DNA of 64,000 nt from Onchocerca volvulus. Lineage: Eukaryota; Nematoda; Chromadorea; Rhabditida; Onchocercidae. The DNA lies in contig HG738137.1 of assembly GCA_000499405.2 (NCBI GenBank), positions 17,134,581-17,198,580 on the forward strand, given 5' to 3'. This document shows, piece by piece, positions 62,081-64,000 of this stretch; position 1 is the stretch's first letter, and the number at the start of each line of letters is the position of its first letter. Under the pieces are notes generated by a model, which ran no database searches, was not told where the DNA came from, and was given only the letters and a program-made list of their open reading frames with translations. Position numbers and translations under genes: made by a program.

Positions 62081-64000
62081 TGGAAGATTTAATGAGAGTT
62101 CCAAGTATTCGAGATGTAAAAATTTGTTTCTAATTTTAGCTCGCTGTTCCTCTTTTCTATTTAAATCTTGTAAAAGTAAGAAATAAATACACAATAATAA
62201 CTGAGATAAAATTGTTGCGGATCACGTTTTTGATTGATTTCGAAGAAACTGTCTATTTCCATGCAGAAAACGGATGGAAAATATTCTCCCATTCTGATTT
62301 TTCTCCGTTTATTTGGTTTTATTTCGAATGTTTAATGAAAATGACATTTTTTTTTTTTTTTTTTTGGTATTGAGAATTCAACTATTATATATAAGAGTTT
62401 ATCCTGATTTGTGATATATTTTAAGTTATATCATGGTGTGATATATTTTAATTTATATCAGAAGCGCATAAATTTTTGGGCTGTTATGTAAATAACTCAT
62501 ATTGACTGTAAACAGCAAATATATTTTGATTTATATATATTTGTACAGATTTTTTACTTATATATGATGTTTATCTTCTGTTGTGATCCACGAATTTTTC
62601 CTCTATGATCGGTCTTATGTCCGGTTAATATTGTTAAGCGTATGTATTTTTTTTCCTGATTGACACATTGAATATATATTACATATTTGGTTTGTGATTT
62701 CTCATTTTTTAATATGAATTTTTTGCAAATAGGCTTATGCTGAGAATATGTACTTTCTTTCTTGAAATATAGCGAAAATATTAGCATACAAGCAAACATC
62801 TTAATTTTATAGTACAATTCTATTATCAAATTTTGATTTACCAGTTCAATTTCATCCATCATCAAAGACTTCAGTTCCCCTAGTTTTTTGTATTCATCAT
62901 TTTTTACATCATATAATTTCTATCATATTTCAAATTTCCACAATAATTAAAAGAGATATTGCAAATTATATCCGGGCCTATTGTACAATGTTAATATATT
63001 GTTGTCAGTTTTGTCAGTTACGAAGTTGTTATCTAACAAATCTTTTTCCTGCTCGATTGAAAAATGAATGCATAGGGAAGGAGAGGAGACAAAAAAGAAG
63101 TTCGAATTACATATTTTCAAATTCTTGAATATATAGAAAACTAATGTTTTCTATTTTCCGGTGCATTTATTATGTATCAAATTGAATACAACTGCTTTTT
63201 AAAGACTAAACTTATCAAATCCAAAAAAATTTAATAATAAAAAAATCTTAGTCTCCAAATATTTCTGCCAATATTCATTACAAGGCCATCAATTATTTGT
63301 CCAAAAACGAAATTCCATTCATGTTTCATTTTGATTTATGAAAATAAAAGAATATATTCTTTGTGAAGAATGAGAAAAGAGAAAAGAAGACAAGGAATGC
63401 CTATCTTCGTTGTTAAATGCAGTTTGGATATTTTCCCCTAATCTGACCAAAAGTTCTTGTTTCTCTTCCAGAATTCTCGTCAATATTTCAGAAACATATT
63501 AAATTTGTCGCAATTATTTTCGCAATCAATCAAATTTGGATTTATAATAATACTGGAAATTCATAACGATGAACTGTTATTCTTTTCAAAATTTACATCG
63601 TAAATCATCGTCTTGCTATTTAGGTCATTATGAATTTTCAAAGAATATCTTTTTGTTAGCAATGTAGAGTTAGATTCTAAGCAACACAAATTGACATGAA
63701 TATGAATCTAAGACTTTTTCATGGAATCATTACGTTAAAAAAAAAAAAAAAAAAAAAAAACGAAAATGACAGAAATTAACAATAACCACGAATTTACAAA
63801 TGGCGTTTTCTCGAATAAGAATCTGAGAATTAGGTATGAATTCGTGAAACAGCGTAAGAGATATTAAAATTATTATCAGTATCGTCTATAAACGATCAGT
63901 TCATAGATTTACGCAAAGGATGGAATATTATGCCTTCCAGATGAAAAAAAAAAACGATCATTTCCCTTAAAGTTTAATTTCCTTAATTTATTTTCAAATT
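62081..64000. other. 3' flank of Rubicon to the window end
   Basis: AT-rich, with an A22 tract near 63740 and a T tract near 62350. GTGATATATTTTAAGTTATATCA-like sequence near 62410-62460 is a short imperfect repeat. The 103-codon minus frame at 62554-62865 has no splice signals or recognisable family and is not called. No gene seen. Confidence 0.55.

Noticed and set aside
62554..62865. 103-codon minus frame
   Set aside because: Lies in the Rubicon 3' flank, has no acceptor or family resemblance, and is Lys/Ile/Asn-biased.

Overview
The window is nuclear DNA of a nematode. It is very AT-rich, with homopolymer tracts and small exons split by introns from about 40 bp to over 1 kb. Most gene starts lie just after a splice acceptor (TTTCAG or TTTTAG), as expected of SL trans-splicing. 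Two families are nematode-typical: a Sra/Srab-type chemoreceptor and a MOLO-1-like protein. The AT content and long introns resemble a parasitic clade III (filarial-like) genome more than Caenorhabditis, but that is inference.

Layout: (1) 1-2373, minus: 3' exons of an unidentified Tyr/His/Pro-rich protein running off the left edge. (2) 5700-9732, plus: a plasma-membrane-type syntaxin (Qa-SNARE). (3) 9733-17564: gene-poor, with a dispersed repeat and a minisatellite. (4) 17565-25322, plus: a complete Vav Rho-family GEF (CH-DH-PH-C1-SH3-SH2-SH3). (5) 27684-28692, plus: ENY2, followed by an orphan copy of the last exon of RPL3. (6) 30784-33430, minus: a five-exon 7TM chemoreceptor. (7) 39400-43592: a second, diverged ENY2 and the complete RPL3 (minus). 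(8) 47827-50225, plus: a MOLO-1-like membrane protein. (9) 51748-56320, minus: AATF/Che-1/Traube. (10) 58039-62080, plus: Rubicon, the autophagy/endosome regulator.

The most notable architecture is an approximately 2.5 kb duplication. ENY2 plus the 3' end of RPL3 occurs at about 27.2-29.7 kb and again at about 38.9-41.4 kb, with a chemoreceptor gene between. The RPL3 exon is unchanged in the two copies, while the ENY2 coding changes are mostly amino-acid-replacing. Both ENY2 copies keep a 13-nt intronic microexon that would insert a stop.

Other points: three introns need GC rather than GT donors to join conserved reading frames, the syntaxin gene has one junction that canonical splicing cannot explain, and a foldback repeat family (CCGCCAAAACGATAAAC core) occurs three times. 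The genes have unrelated housekeeping, signalling and sensory roles. I see no operon-like functional grouping and no previously undescribed multi-gene system.
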